Positions 15,267 through 22,380 of a stretch of DNA of 52,686 nucleotides are shown in pieces. The notes beneath the pieces were generated by a model that saw only the letters and a program-made list of their open reading frames with translations, was not told where the DNA came from and did not search any database. The position numbers and the translations under genes were made by a program. Within the stretch, counting starts at the first letter, position 1, and the number at the start of each line of letters is the position of its first letter. The DNA is from a virus: positions 1-52,686 of IMG/VR virus record IMGVR_UViG_3300030333_003828; one strand, 5' to 3'.

Positions 15267-15345
15267 ATGTGGTAGATATTGACAGGCGAGTTTAGACAGC
15301 TTCCGCTAAAGGTTAAGCCAACTAACGAGGGTCAAGCTACCACAT
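15267..15345 (+). ncRNA. Structured RNA unit C
   Basis: A perfect 9-bp closing helix joins ATGTGGTAG (15267-15275) to CTACCACAT (15337-15345). Next is TTGAC (15279-15283) with GTCAA (15331-15335), then GGC/GCC and a TTTAG/CTAAA hairpin (about 15291-15310). Four nested or branched helices in 79 bases make this a good structured-RNA candidate. It ends 57 bases before the start codon of the ubiquitin-like gene. Confidence 0.48.
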
Positions 15346-15401
15346 AAATTTAAATGTTAACAGATAACAAGATAACGATAAAAAAAGGAGGGTTTGGTCA
15401 T

Positions 15402-15665
15402 ATGGCAAACTCAACAAGTAGTAAAAAGATAATGTATAATGATAATGGTGCTTGGGAAGAAAAGATAACTGAAGCAAAGACGGTAGGCGAGCTTAAAGTT
15501 GAGCTAAATATTCCTGATAATACTATTATTCAAATTACATCAGGAGTTGGAGATGATGCAACTGATGTAGCTTTAAGTAATAATACTGATTTATTACCAG
15601 ATGGTGGGGATAATCCAATGTATGTTGCTTGGCAAACAAATAATAAGACAGGCGGTAAAAAGTAA
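15402..15665 (+). CDS. Ubiquitin-like modifier protein with processable Gly-Gly-Lys-Lys tail (87 aa)
   Basis: This is the predicted modifier of the conjugation module. I chose the ATG at 15402 because a strong AAGGAGGG lies nine bases before it; an upstream ATG at 15354 would add 16 residues across that ribosome site. After a flexible Ser/Thr/Lys N-terminus, residues 18-80 show the beta-grasp order: strand 'WEEKITEA', 'TVGELKVELNIPDNT' leading into a helix-strand segment, 'ATDVALSNNTDLLP', and the last strand 'PMYVAWQTNN'. The C-terminus is TGGKK (G84, G85). Two residues past the di-glycine imply maturation by a protease such as the neighbouring JAMM protein. It is flanked on both sides by structured RNAs. 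The fold is inferred by eye and by context. Confidence 0.68.
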   Translation: MANSTSSKKIMYNDNGAWEEKITEAKTVGELKVELNIPDNTIIQITSGVGDDATDVALSNNTDLLPDGGDNPMYVAWQTNNKTGGKK

Positions 15666-15675
15666 AGTAAAATAA

Positions 15676-15821
15676 TTTAATGGGGGCAATAACTGGTCCT
15701 CAGTACGGTGATAGACTTTGAAGTCTGGACTACGATACTGGAAAATAAGCCCTATGTGAAGACAGGTGGTCTACACCGTAGACAGCAACATAGGCAAAGG
15801 AATATGTGAGTCCCCATTAAA
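15676..15821 (+). ncRNA. Structured RNA unit D between the modifier and the 541-aa gene
   Basis: A perfect 10-bp closing helix joins TTTAATGGGG (15676-15685) to CCCCATTAAA (15812-15821). Inside are two arms. One has CAGTA/TACTG (15701-15705, 15736-15740) capped by AGACT-TTGA-AGTCT (15713-15726). The other has CCTATGT/ACATAGG (15751-15757, 15788-15794) capped by GTCTAC-ACC-GTAGAC (15769-15783). All pairs are Watson-Crick. It fills the whole gap and ends 5 bases before the AAAGGA ribosome site of the next gene. It matches no riboswitch, ribozyme or group I core that I know. Confidence 0.58.
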
Positions 15822-15839
15822 ATGTAAAGGAAAAATAAG

Positions 15840-17465
15840 ATGAATTTAGAACTCGACTTAAAAGTAAAAGAAAATCCTTATTTGCAGTTTAGTAAGCCAC
15901 CATTTGAGAATAATACTATATACAATATGTATGATTATGAAATTGATAGTATGAATAACTTTTCATTACAGTCTATAGAAGATTTATTAGAAGAAATAGA
16001 TTTCAATGAATTTGTTAAGTATACTACGATGAAAGAAGTTATTGAGTTTAACAGTCAATTAGAACATATCAAAGACCATTACTCTTCATATTTCAATGAT
16101 TATGAATTAGAAGTTACTAAGGCATATAATTGGAAGCGAGGACTGTATGACGCTTTAAAACATTGGTATACTTTAAATGCTGACTTTCATAAAAGAAATA
16201 GTGGCGTAAGTACTTTCTTTAGAAGAATAGAATATAATAAATGGTCTTATAACAGGTTTAAAGATGCATTTATTAAACTAGACCTTCAAAGAATAAAAGC
16301 TAAGAAGTCTGTTGGACAAGTAGTAGATAATTTAGAAGAATTAATTGAGCGAAATCAGGAACAAATCGTTAAGATTAATGAAGAAACTGAAAAAGCTAAT
16401 AACTTCTCTCCATTATATACTATTAGTAATCACATAAAATGCAGAAGAGTCAACAATGAATCAGATTATACTAGGATGAGGTTAGTTACAGTAGTTATTG
16501 CTAAAGCAAAAACAATGTCTGTAATTGATAATAACAATAATGTATTGTACAAACTCCCTGTTCCTAAGTCATATTTATATTTTGACAGACCCTTTTATAA
16601 GGCGTTGAATTATAACTATAGAAATAGGTCTGATATTAGAACTTTTGCATCTTCTCCAGGTGGAAAACATCCATACATACAAATATATGGTAGATATCCT
16701 TATTACCAGCGAGGTATTACATCAAGAAGGAATGAATCTAGATTGCATGATATGAGTACTGGTACATGGAGCACATTGTGTTTATCAAACTTTGCTGATG
16801 ATATTTTAAATGCATTAAATAAAAATGATTATTTATCATTTGTTCATTCAATATCATCATGGAATGGTATATACAATAAAGATTACACTACTCCATACAA
16901 TTCACCAATGACATCTTTTTATATTACAGGTATTCCTAATAATGATGATGCTGAAAGCATCAGAAGATTATCTGGCTTTAAAACAAGAGATTGTTTTATA
17001 GATAATTTAAAAAGAAGACAAATCGTAGAGTCTGATAATCATATAAGAGAAATATATAACACTCGTGTAGAATTAAATATGTTCTTATATGGTAATGATG
17101 TTGCTCAAGAATGTGATGCTAAAAAGTGTCCATTTAGAGAGAGTTGTACTGGATATAAATCATTAACAGAAATAGATGATGATTACTATTTTAGAATAGA
17201 ATCTTTAGTTGGAGCTATGGAAGAAAGTAATTTAGCTACAACTAATATAGAGTCAAGCTCACATATTACTAGATTAACTAGAGTATACTATGATACAGTA
17301 TCTACTTTAATGAGATGGGAGCATGATGTTGATGATTTAATAGTTCAATATCTAGAAAACATAGAATACTGGGGTAAACCTAAACCATTAACTGCAGAAG
17401 AAAGAGCTAATTTATGGATGGCGAGCAATTCTGAACATCCTAGCTCTCAACCTGCTAACCAATAA
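15840..17465 (+). CDS. 541-aa protein of the modifier operon, possible E2-like conjugating enzyme
   Basis: I assign this tentatively as the conjugating component. The first 190 residues are helical with a coiled coil ('NLEELIERNQEQIVKINEETEKA'). Residues about 200-340 include strands, then 'GKHPYIQIYGRYPYY' (H277-P278) and, 36 residues later, 'WSTLCLSNFADDILNAL' (C314). It then runs into 'YLSFVHSISSWNGIYN' and 'TTPYNSP'. This order recalls the HPN flap, the active-site cysteine and the following helices of E2 enzymes, with an insertion between flap and cysteine. A second cysteine cluster (C425, C430, C436 in 'CDAKKCPFRESC') may bind metal or an iron-sulfur cluster. The C-terminal 90 residues are helical and end in a flexible Ser/Pro tail. 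The operon supports the role; the sequence alone does not prove it. Confidence 0.45.
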   Translation: MNLELDLKVKENPYLQFSKPPFENNTIYNMYDYEIDSMNNFSLQSIEDLLEEIDFNEFVKYTTMKEVIEFNSQLEHIKDHYSSYFNDYELEVTKAYNWKRGLYDALKHWYTLNADFHKRNSGVSTFFRRIEYNKWSYNRFKDAFIKLDLQRIKAKKSVGQVVDNLEELIERNQEQIVKINEETEKANNFSPLYTISNHIKCRRVNNESDYTRMRLVTVVIAKAKTMSVIDNNNNVLYKLPVPKSYLYFDRPFYKALNYNYRNRSDIRTFASSPGGKHPYIQIYGRYPYYQRGITSRRNESRLHDMSTGTWSTLCLSNFADDILNALNKNDYLSFVHSISSWNGIYNKDYTTPYNSPMTSFYITGIPNNDDAESIRRLSGFKTRDCFIDNLKRRQIVESDNHIREIYNTRVELNMFLYGNDVAQECDAKKCPFRESCTGYKSLTEIDDDYYFRIESLVGAMEESNLATTNIESSSHITRLTRVYYDTVSTLMRWEHDVDDLIVQYLENIEYWGKPKPLTAEERANLWMASNSEHPSSQPANQ

Positions 17466-17474
17466 GGAGTAAAT

Positions 17475-18419
17475 ATGGAATTTATTATTAGTCAGAAAGC
17501 ATGGGATACCATGCAACAGTACGCTGGGATAGCTCATTCAAAAGATGGTAATGAGATATCTGGCATGTTAATAGTAAAGAAAGCAAAGCATCCAGTCACA
17601 AATGACGATGTATTTGAATTATGCGAACCTTCAATACTAAAACAAGAAAATACAGGTACTAGTACGGAATTAGATGCTGATGCTCTACGTAAATATTATA
17701 TAGAGACAGTAAAAAAGCATGGTTCTGATATTAGATATTGTTGGTGGCATTCACATCATACAATGGATGCGTTCTGGAGTACAACAGATGAAAAAGAAAT
17801 TAAAGCATGGAAGAATAAGTCATGGTCTTCTGCTTTAGTTATTAATTTAAGAGGCGAATACCTCTTAAGAATATCTGTTTGGAATCCAATTGAATCACAT
17901 GAAGATGTTCCATTAGAAATAATAAGAGATATTGCTGAGCCAAGCAAGAAAATGCTTAAAGAATATGAAGAATTATGCTCTAAGAAAACTTATGTATCTC
18001 CTGTTGTTACTAATGGATATGGACGTACTAGGAACTGGCAACAAAAAACTTTGTTTACTGCACAAGTCAATCCACTAGAAGATACAACAAAGCTTGAATG
18101 GAACGCATCTGATAGTCCAGAGATGTATTCTGAATTATTAGATGCTGTAGATTCAGAGCTGGAAAGATTGCATTCGTCTTTAATTAAGGGTGAAAAGAAG
18201 TTTAATGAATATAAAAATGAAGTAAAAGCTTTGAATGCACACTTAAAGAAAAGAAATGCTAAGTTTTCTATTAAATCCATAACAAAAAGTAAGATAGATG
18301 ATATTATGTTTAATGTATCAAGAGATTATATTCAATTTGATGATGCGCAGACAGAAGCATTATATGACCAAGTTGATGGATTAGTAAACTATGGAGGATA
18401 TAACTATGGCTGGCATTAA
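17475..18419 (+). CDS. JAMM/JAB-domain metalloprotease, deubiquitinase-like (314 aa)
   Basis: This zinc isopeptidase is likely to mature the modifier's tail and/or remove it from targets. The complete JAMM signature is present: catalytic E27 in 'EISGML', then H92-S-H94, seven residues, S102, two residues, D105 ('HSHHTMDAFWSTTD'). Both zinc histidines, the Asp and the Ser are intact, so it should be active. The JAB domain covers about residues 1-150. Residues 150-220 form a linker region and 220-270 a coiled coil ('LDAVDSELERLHSSLIKGEKKF'). The C-terminus is rich in Gly and Tyr ('VNYGGYNYGWH'). An AAGGAG ribosome site precedes the ATG, and the end overlaps the E1-like start by 14 bases, indicating coupled translation. 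Confidence 0.93.
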   Translation: MEFIISQKAWDTMQQYAGIAHSKDGNEISGMLIVKKAKHPVTNDDVFELCEPSILKQENTGTSTELDADALRKYYIETVKKHGSDIRYCWWHSHHTMDAFWSTTDEKEIKAWKNKSWSSALVINLRGEYLLRISVWNPIESHEDVPLEIIRDIAEPSKKMLKEYEELCSKKTYVSPVVTNGYGRTRNWQQKTLFTAQVNPLEDTTKLEWNASDSPEMYSELLDAVDSELERLHSSLIKGEKKFNEYKNEVKALNAHLKKRNAKFSIKSITKSKIDDIMFNVSRDYIQFDDAQTEALYDQVDGLVNYGGYNYGWH

Positions 18420-19077
18420 CATGCGTAGTGAAGGTTTAGTAAACAATCTTCATGAATATACATTTCATATCTTAGGTTGCGGAGCTATTGGTAGCTCTGC
18501 AGCCACTCAATTAGCAAGAGCTGGAGCAGAAAAGTTCTTGCTATATGATATGGATGACGTAGCAACAGAAAATATCGGAGTATCACAGTATTCTGGCGAA
18601 CATATAGATATGAAGAAAGTAGAAGCTCTTAATGAAATTCTACTTGGGATTAACTATAAGTGTAATATTATGATGTATCCAGAATATTATAATATGTTTC
18701 GATATCAAGACAATAATGATATTGTAATTCTAGGCTTTGATTCTATGAAATCTAGAAAAGAAGCTGTAGAAGATATATGCAGTAATAAGCGTACCAAACC
18801 TTATTTACTCATAGATGGCAGAATGGGTGGCGAACATTATCAGCAATACGTATTTACAAATGTAACACTAGCTAATTATCTTAAAACGTGGTATTCTGAT
18901 GAGGATGGCGACCCAGAGCCATGCAATGTCAAGGCAACAACATATTGTTCTAATATGGCAGGTTCTTTCATTGTAAATGCTATCAGGAAAATAGTGACTA
19001 AAAGTCCTTATGAAAAGGAATTGACATTTAATTTTCCTAGCATGACACTACAAAAAAATACTTGCTTACCAGTATGA
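18406..19077 (+). CDS. ThiF/E1-like adenylyltransferase (223 aa)
   Basis: This would activate the modifier's C-terminal glycine with ATP. I chose ATG 18406 because TGGAGGA lies seven bases upstream; 18391 would start before that site. The Rossmann glycines are at G24-C-G26-A-I-G29. 'LLYDMDDV' (D48, D50/51) binds ribose and Mg, and N56, Q61 and K70/K71 match the usual N..RQ..K series. However, the arginine of the NxxRQ motif is absent ('ENIGVSQY'). Cysteine candidates for thioester formation are C173 ('EPCNV') and C181. No CxxC zinc pairs are present. At 223 residues it is a minimal single-domain E1 of the ThiF/MoeB class, shorter than MoeB. It lies last in the module, directly after JAMM. Confidence 0.9.
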   Translation: MAGINMRSEGLVNNLHEYTFHILGCGAIGSSAATQLARAGAEKFLLYDMDDVATENIGVSQYSGEHIDMKKVEALNEILLGINYKCNIMMYPEYYNMFRYQDNNDIVILGFDSMKSRKEAVEDICSNKRTKPYLLIDGRMGGEHYQQYVFTNVTLANYLKTWYSDEDGDPEPCNVKATTYCSNMAGSFIVNAIRKIVTKSPYEKELTFNFPSMTLQKNTCLPV

Positions 19078-19078
19078 C

Positions 19079-19130
19079 ATAACGTATATTGATAGTTCCC
19101 TAGCAACCTCTGTTAGGGAATTATCGTTAT
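19079..19130 (+). promoter_or_regulatory. Long hairpin between the E1-like and Sak4 genes
   Basis: ATAAC/GTTAT (19079-19083, 19126-19130), GATA/TATC and TTCCCTA/TAGGGAA (19096-19102, 19114-19120) stack into one extended hairpin filling the gap between the two genes. There is no T run after it, so an intrinsic terminator is unlikely. It may be an mRNA processing or stability element separating the modifier module from the replication genes. Confidence 0.45.
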
Positions 19131-19151
19131 CTAAAATGCAAAGGAAAAACA

Positions 19152-19826
19152 ATGAAACTAAAAAAAGAAAAGAGGAAAGCTGTGTCTATTAATCCTTCCA
19201 CTCTTTTACTATACGGAGCTCCAAAAGTAGGTAAAACTACTATGTTATCTCAGTTAGATGATTGTCTAATTATAGATACTGAGAAAGGTAGTCGTATGGT
19301 AGAAGGTTACATACAGGAAGTGAATAGTAGAGACGAGCTCATAGAAACTCTTATAGCAATAAAAGAAAGTAAAGATGTTAAGTATAAGTATATAGCTATA
19401 GACACTATAGATAAAGTAGCTGAATGGGCTGAAAGAAGAGTCTGTGAGGAAGAAGGTGTTAATTCTATAGCAGACTTAGCTTTTGGTAAAGGTTATGGAT
19501 TAGTAAGAGAAAAAGTAGCTAAAACTATATCTCACTTTAAAGAAGTAGCTGAACATCTTATCATTATTGGACATAGAAAAGTAGCTTATGCAGTTACAGA
19601 AGGCAATCCTATAGTTATACCAGAATCATTAGATTTAACTGGTAAACTAAAGAATGTTATCATGGCTGGATGTGATGCTATTGGTTATGTTTATCGTAAT
19701 GACAAAGAAGAGCTAATGGTATCATTTAAAGCAAATGATGCTATAGAGGCTGGTAGTAGATGTCCTCACTTAAAAGGTAAGGATGTTAAATTTCAATGGA
19801 ATAATATATATAAGGAGAAAAAGTAA
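19152..19826 (+). CDS. Sak4-type RecA-like recombination ATPase (224 aa)
   Basis: This is a P-loop ATPase of the AAA_24/Sak4 group, which promotes single-strand annealing together with a phage SSB. Walker A GAPKVGKTT is at residues 22-30, with 'CLIIDTEKGS' next and Walker B in 'YKYIAIDTIDK' (about residues 79-88). A RecA-type strand and sensor, 'LIIIGHRK', lies near residue 137. The length is usual for Sak4. The stop is followed directly by the ATG of the SSB-like gene, the standard pairing for this recombinase family, so the two probably act together in replication or repair. Confidence 0.88.
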   Translation: MKLKKEKRKAVSINPSTLLLYGAPKVGKTTMLSQLDDCLIIDTEKGSRMVEGYIQEVNSRDELIETLIAIKESKDVKYKYIAIDTIDKVAEWAERRVCEEEGVNSIADLAFGKGYGLVREKVAKTISHFKEVAEHLIIIGHRKVAYAVTEGNPIVIPESLDLTGKLKNVIMAGCDAIGYVYRNDKEELMVSFKANDAIEAGSRCPHLKGKDVKFQWNNIYKEKK

Positions 19827-20414
19827 ATGGCTATTTTTAGACCAGAAGAAAAGAAATCTTCAGGAAGTCCCTATTTGGGAGTTATTGAAGTAGGTATTAT
19901 TGGGTTTAGTAACAGAGCAAAAGAATTTGACTTTGCTGATATTTTTATAGAAGTTGAATTGTCTGTTAAAGGTAGTGAATATAGCAATAAAATGGCTATT
20001 CTGGGAAGTTTAGATAAAGATGCATCTGGCAATATTACAGGTGGGTCTGTCTTAAATAGAATGTATAAGTTATTTGATGCTATTGGTTGTAATGCAGGTT
20101 TAAATGTGCAGGGTGTATTTGAGGATGAGAATGGAAACACAATTGATGATATAGCTACATATTTAAACGAAAGATTCACGACTACAGGCGAACAATATTC
20201 AGCTTATTCATATAAGAAAAAGCCAAAGCCAGGTAAGAAGATATATACTGAGATTTATCCAAGGTTATATCCTAATACAGCAGAAGGTAAGGCTCAATGT
20301 CAGCAAGATACAGATTGGTTAAAGGGTAAAGGTGTTATTAAAGAAGCAGATGCGAGTGATATGCCTCAACAGAATGATACTCCTTTAGCAGCTAATGCAT
20401 TGAACAATCTGTGA
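19827..20414 (+). CDS. Single-stranded-DNA-binding-like protein (195 aa)
   Basis: This gene directly follows Sak4, and the pairing with a Sak4 ATPase is the main argument. The sequence is compatible with an OB fold: 'YLGVIEVGIIGFSNRAKEFDFADIFIEVEL' gives alternating strands, and a later beta segment ('YSAYSYKKKPKPGKKIYTEIYPRLYP') is followed by a disordered acidic-to-polar C-terminal tail (residues about 160-195). Unlike bacterial SSB it lacks the DDDIPF-type tip. It overlaps the primase-helicase start by 4 bases (ATGA-type). A single-strand-binding role is likely but not proven. Confidence 0.62.
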   Translation: MAIFRPEEKKSSGSPYLGVIEVGIIGFSNRAKEFDFADIFIEVELSVKGSEYSNKMAILGSLDKDASGNITGGSVLNRMYKLFDAIGCNAGLNVQGVFEDENGNTIDDIATYLNERFTTTGEQYSAYSYKKKPKPGKKIYTEIYPRLYPNTAEGKAQCQQDTDWLKGKGVIKEADASDMPQQNDTPLAANALNNL

Positions 20415-22180
20415 ACTACGTAGAGATAGCAGTGGGTTCCCCTAGGAGTAGGGGAACTCTGGTATTGAAGTCTGAACTTCACAAATATATACCACTTGAT
20501 GGTACGGCATTGTATCGTTCTGTTTATCTCTATGATAAGGATGCGAAAGAATACGCAGACTCAAAAGGTACTTTAAAAGGCTACCAGGGAGAACGAGGTA
20601 TTGACAATGTTTTAATTGATATAGACAGAAAAGATAATTCTGACGACTATACACTAGCTAAATTAAGAGAAACTCTTAATCATCTAGATATACTTGAAGT
20701 GCTTGACGAGAGCATTCAATGTTATTTTAGTGGCACAGGATATCATATCGTTATATCAAATAAAGTATTTAATTTTGTTCCTTCTGGTAGTTTACCTTAT
20801 CAAGTAAAAAGAACAATGTCGTCATTGTTCAATAATATTGATACAAGTATCTATATGAGAAGTGGAATATATAGAGTTGCACATACTAAGAATCAAAAAA
20901 CAGGACTCTATAAAATTCCAATAACATTGCGAGAATCAAAATCCTTATCATCAAAAGAAATACATAAATTAGCTACTGAACCCAGATTTGAATATCCATA
21001 TGAATTATTAGATGGAGATGGGGAGTTAGAAACAGCTGTTTGCACAGAAACGCCCAAAGTTGCCGAATTTACAAAGATTTCCGAGCCAACCAAGGTAGTA
21101 CCCTGTGTACAAACAATGTTGCGAAATGGCCCCATAGAGGGCTCTAGACACAATACTGCCCTTAGAATCATTAGTCACTTTAAAAGACATGGGATTCCAA
21201 GTGAGTATGCAAAAGTAGCTTTATTACATTGGAATAACAATACATTAAACGAGCAAAAAATGATTGAAAAAGTAGAATCCGTATACAATGGAAACTATAA
21301 TTACGGATGTCAAGATGTGCTTATGAAGAAGTATTGTCAGACAAAATGTAATTTCTTTAAAAACAAGGATTATCACATACATGTTAAAGATGCAGATGAA
21401 CTACAAAAAGAGTTTCAGGAAAGAATAGAAACTAATTTTGTAGGCAGAGCAATCCCATTGACAGAAATGTTTGGGTTAACAAACTATGATACTCAGATAT
21501 ATCCAGGAGAGTTAGTAACTATATTTGGGCCCACAGGCTCAAATAAGACTACTTTAGCTCAAAACTTAGCACTAGGAGTTGATTTTAAAAATGACAGAAT
21601 CAACAAGAAGTGGCAACTACCAACGCTGTTCCTATCTTTAGAGTTATCTGCCTGGTATATGCATAGAAGACATTTGCAAATCGTCTCTGGTTTATCCAAA
21701 GATGAAGTAAATGATAATTATAAAGAAATTTATAATGATTATGCAGACCAATTAAGGCATTTACAGATACAAACAGTTTCTCCAACTTTATCTTCTATAC
21801 AAAATAAGATAAAAGAATTAAATCCAGCTGTTGTTATAGTGGATTACATAGATTTAGTAGAGACACCTCAGAATATTAGAGGAGAATACGAACAAATAAA
21901 GTTTGTCTCTCATAGCTTATCTAGTTTAGCTGTAAATCTTGATGTAATAATAATTCAAATATCTCAAGTTAGTAGAGAGTATAGTAGAAATGAAGTACTT
22001 GATTTATATGCAGGTAAAGGCTCAGGAGCCATAGAAAATGCGTCACGTAAAGTGATTGGATTAAATGGACAAGCAAATAGTGACATAAAGCATATACATA
22101 TGTATAAAAATACAGATGGAGAATTATTCGATACAAAGGTTGAATGGCGAGAAAGCTTTAGATTAAGGAGAGTCGAATGA
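20411..22180 (+). CDS. Fused AEP-type primase and DnaB-like replicative helicase (589 aa)
   Basis: This would prime and unwind phage DNA. The N-terminal domain has archaeo-eukaryotic primase signatures: the metal pair D70/D72 in 'NVLIDIDRKD' and 'SGTGYHI' (S107, H112). A helical linker with three spaced cysteines follows ('CQDVLMKKYCQTKCNFF', about residues 298-315). The C-terminal RecA-type helicase has a Walker A GPTGSNKTT (373-381) in which the usual Gly before Lys is Asn378, Walker B 'VVIVDYIDLVE', and 'VIIIQISQVSRE' as motif H3. With no DNA polymerase in the genome, host polymerase must extend from it. It overlaps neighbours by 4 bases on both sides. Confidence 0.87.
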   Translation: MNYVEIAVGSPRSRGTLVLKSELHKYIPLDGTALYRSVYLYDKDAKEYADSKGTLKGYQGERGIDNVLIDIDRKDNSDDYTLAKLRETLNHLDILEVLDESIQCYFSGTGYHIVISNKVFNFVPSGSLPYQVKRTMSSLFNNIDTSIYMRSGIYRVAHTKNQKTGLYKIPITLRESKSLSSKEIHKLATEPRFEYPYELLDGDGELETAVCTETPKVAEFTKISEPTKVVPCVQTMLRNGPIEGSRHNTALRIISHFKRHGIPSEYAKVALLHWNNNTLNEQKMIEKVESVYNGNYNYGCQDVLMKKYCQTKCNFFKNKDYHIHVKDADELQKEFQERIETNFVGRAIPLTEMFGLTNYDTQIYPGELVTIFGPTGSNKTTLAQNLALGVDFKNDRINKKWQLPTLFLSLELSAWYMHRRHLQIVSGLSKDEVNDNYKEIYNDYADQLRHLQIQTVSPTLSSIQNKIKELNPAVVIVDYIDLVETPQNIRGEYEQIKFVSHSLSSLAVNLDVIIIQISQVSREYSRNEVLDLYAGKGSGAIENASRKVIGLNGQANSDIKHIHMYKNTDGELFDTKVEWRESFRLRRVE

Positions 22181-22380
22181 AAGGTTGGGTTTTAAGTATA
22201 ATAATAGAAGAGAATTTGTTTATGTTAGAATTTTTCAAAACATTTAGAGTGGGATTAGCTGCAATAAATGATTTATCTGGTAAAGCTATGTCAGTTATAA
22301 TTGGAATATGGAAAGCAGAAACAAATATTACCTTAGCTATAAGAAAAAAGCTAGAGTGGCACGATGTCGGTGAAGCGTAG
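22177..22380 (+). CDS. Small protein with hydrophobic N-terminal half (67 aa)
   Basis: The AGGAG ribosome site lies six bases before this ATG, which overlaps the helicase stop (ATGA). Two hydrophobic helices ('WVLSIIIEENLFMLEFFKTF' and 'GKAMSVIIGIWKAETNITLAI') suggest membrane association. It overlaps the HNH gene by 17 bases. I recognise no family. Confidence 0.5.
   Translation: MKGWVLSIIIEENLFMLEFFKTFRVGLAAINDLSGKAMSVIIGIWKAETNITLAIRKKLEWHDVGEA

Larger units (their letters stand above)
15058..15401 (+). promoter_or_regulatory. 344-base non-coding leader of the ubiquitin-like gene
   Basis: No convincing gene lies here. Nearly all of it is occupied by three consecutive units closed by long helices (entries at 15088, 15155 and 15267), plus an AT hairpin at 15239-15255 (CATAGTTT, one T, AAACTATG). 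A short GGCT/AGCC hairpin sits at 15066-15079. Together they could be one RNA of about 280 bases or three separate ones, transcribed as leader of the ubiquitin-like gene. Confidence 0.55.

Noticed and set aside
15354-15401. Upstream ATG for the modifier gene (103 aa)
   Set aside because: The strong AAGGAGGG lies inside this extension, nine bases before the ATG at 15402, and nothing precedes the ATG at 15354.
15676-15821. Group I intron or self-cleaving ribozyme
   Set aside because: I found no P7/S-element pairing, no hammerhead core, and the flanking genes are not halves of one gene.
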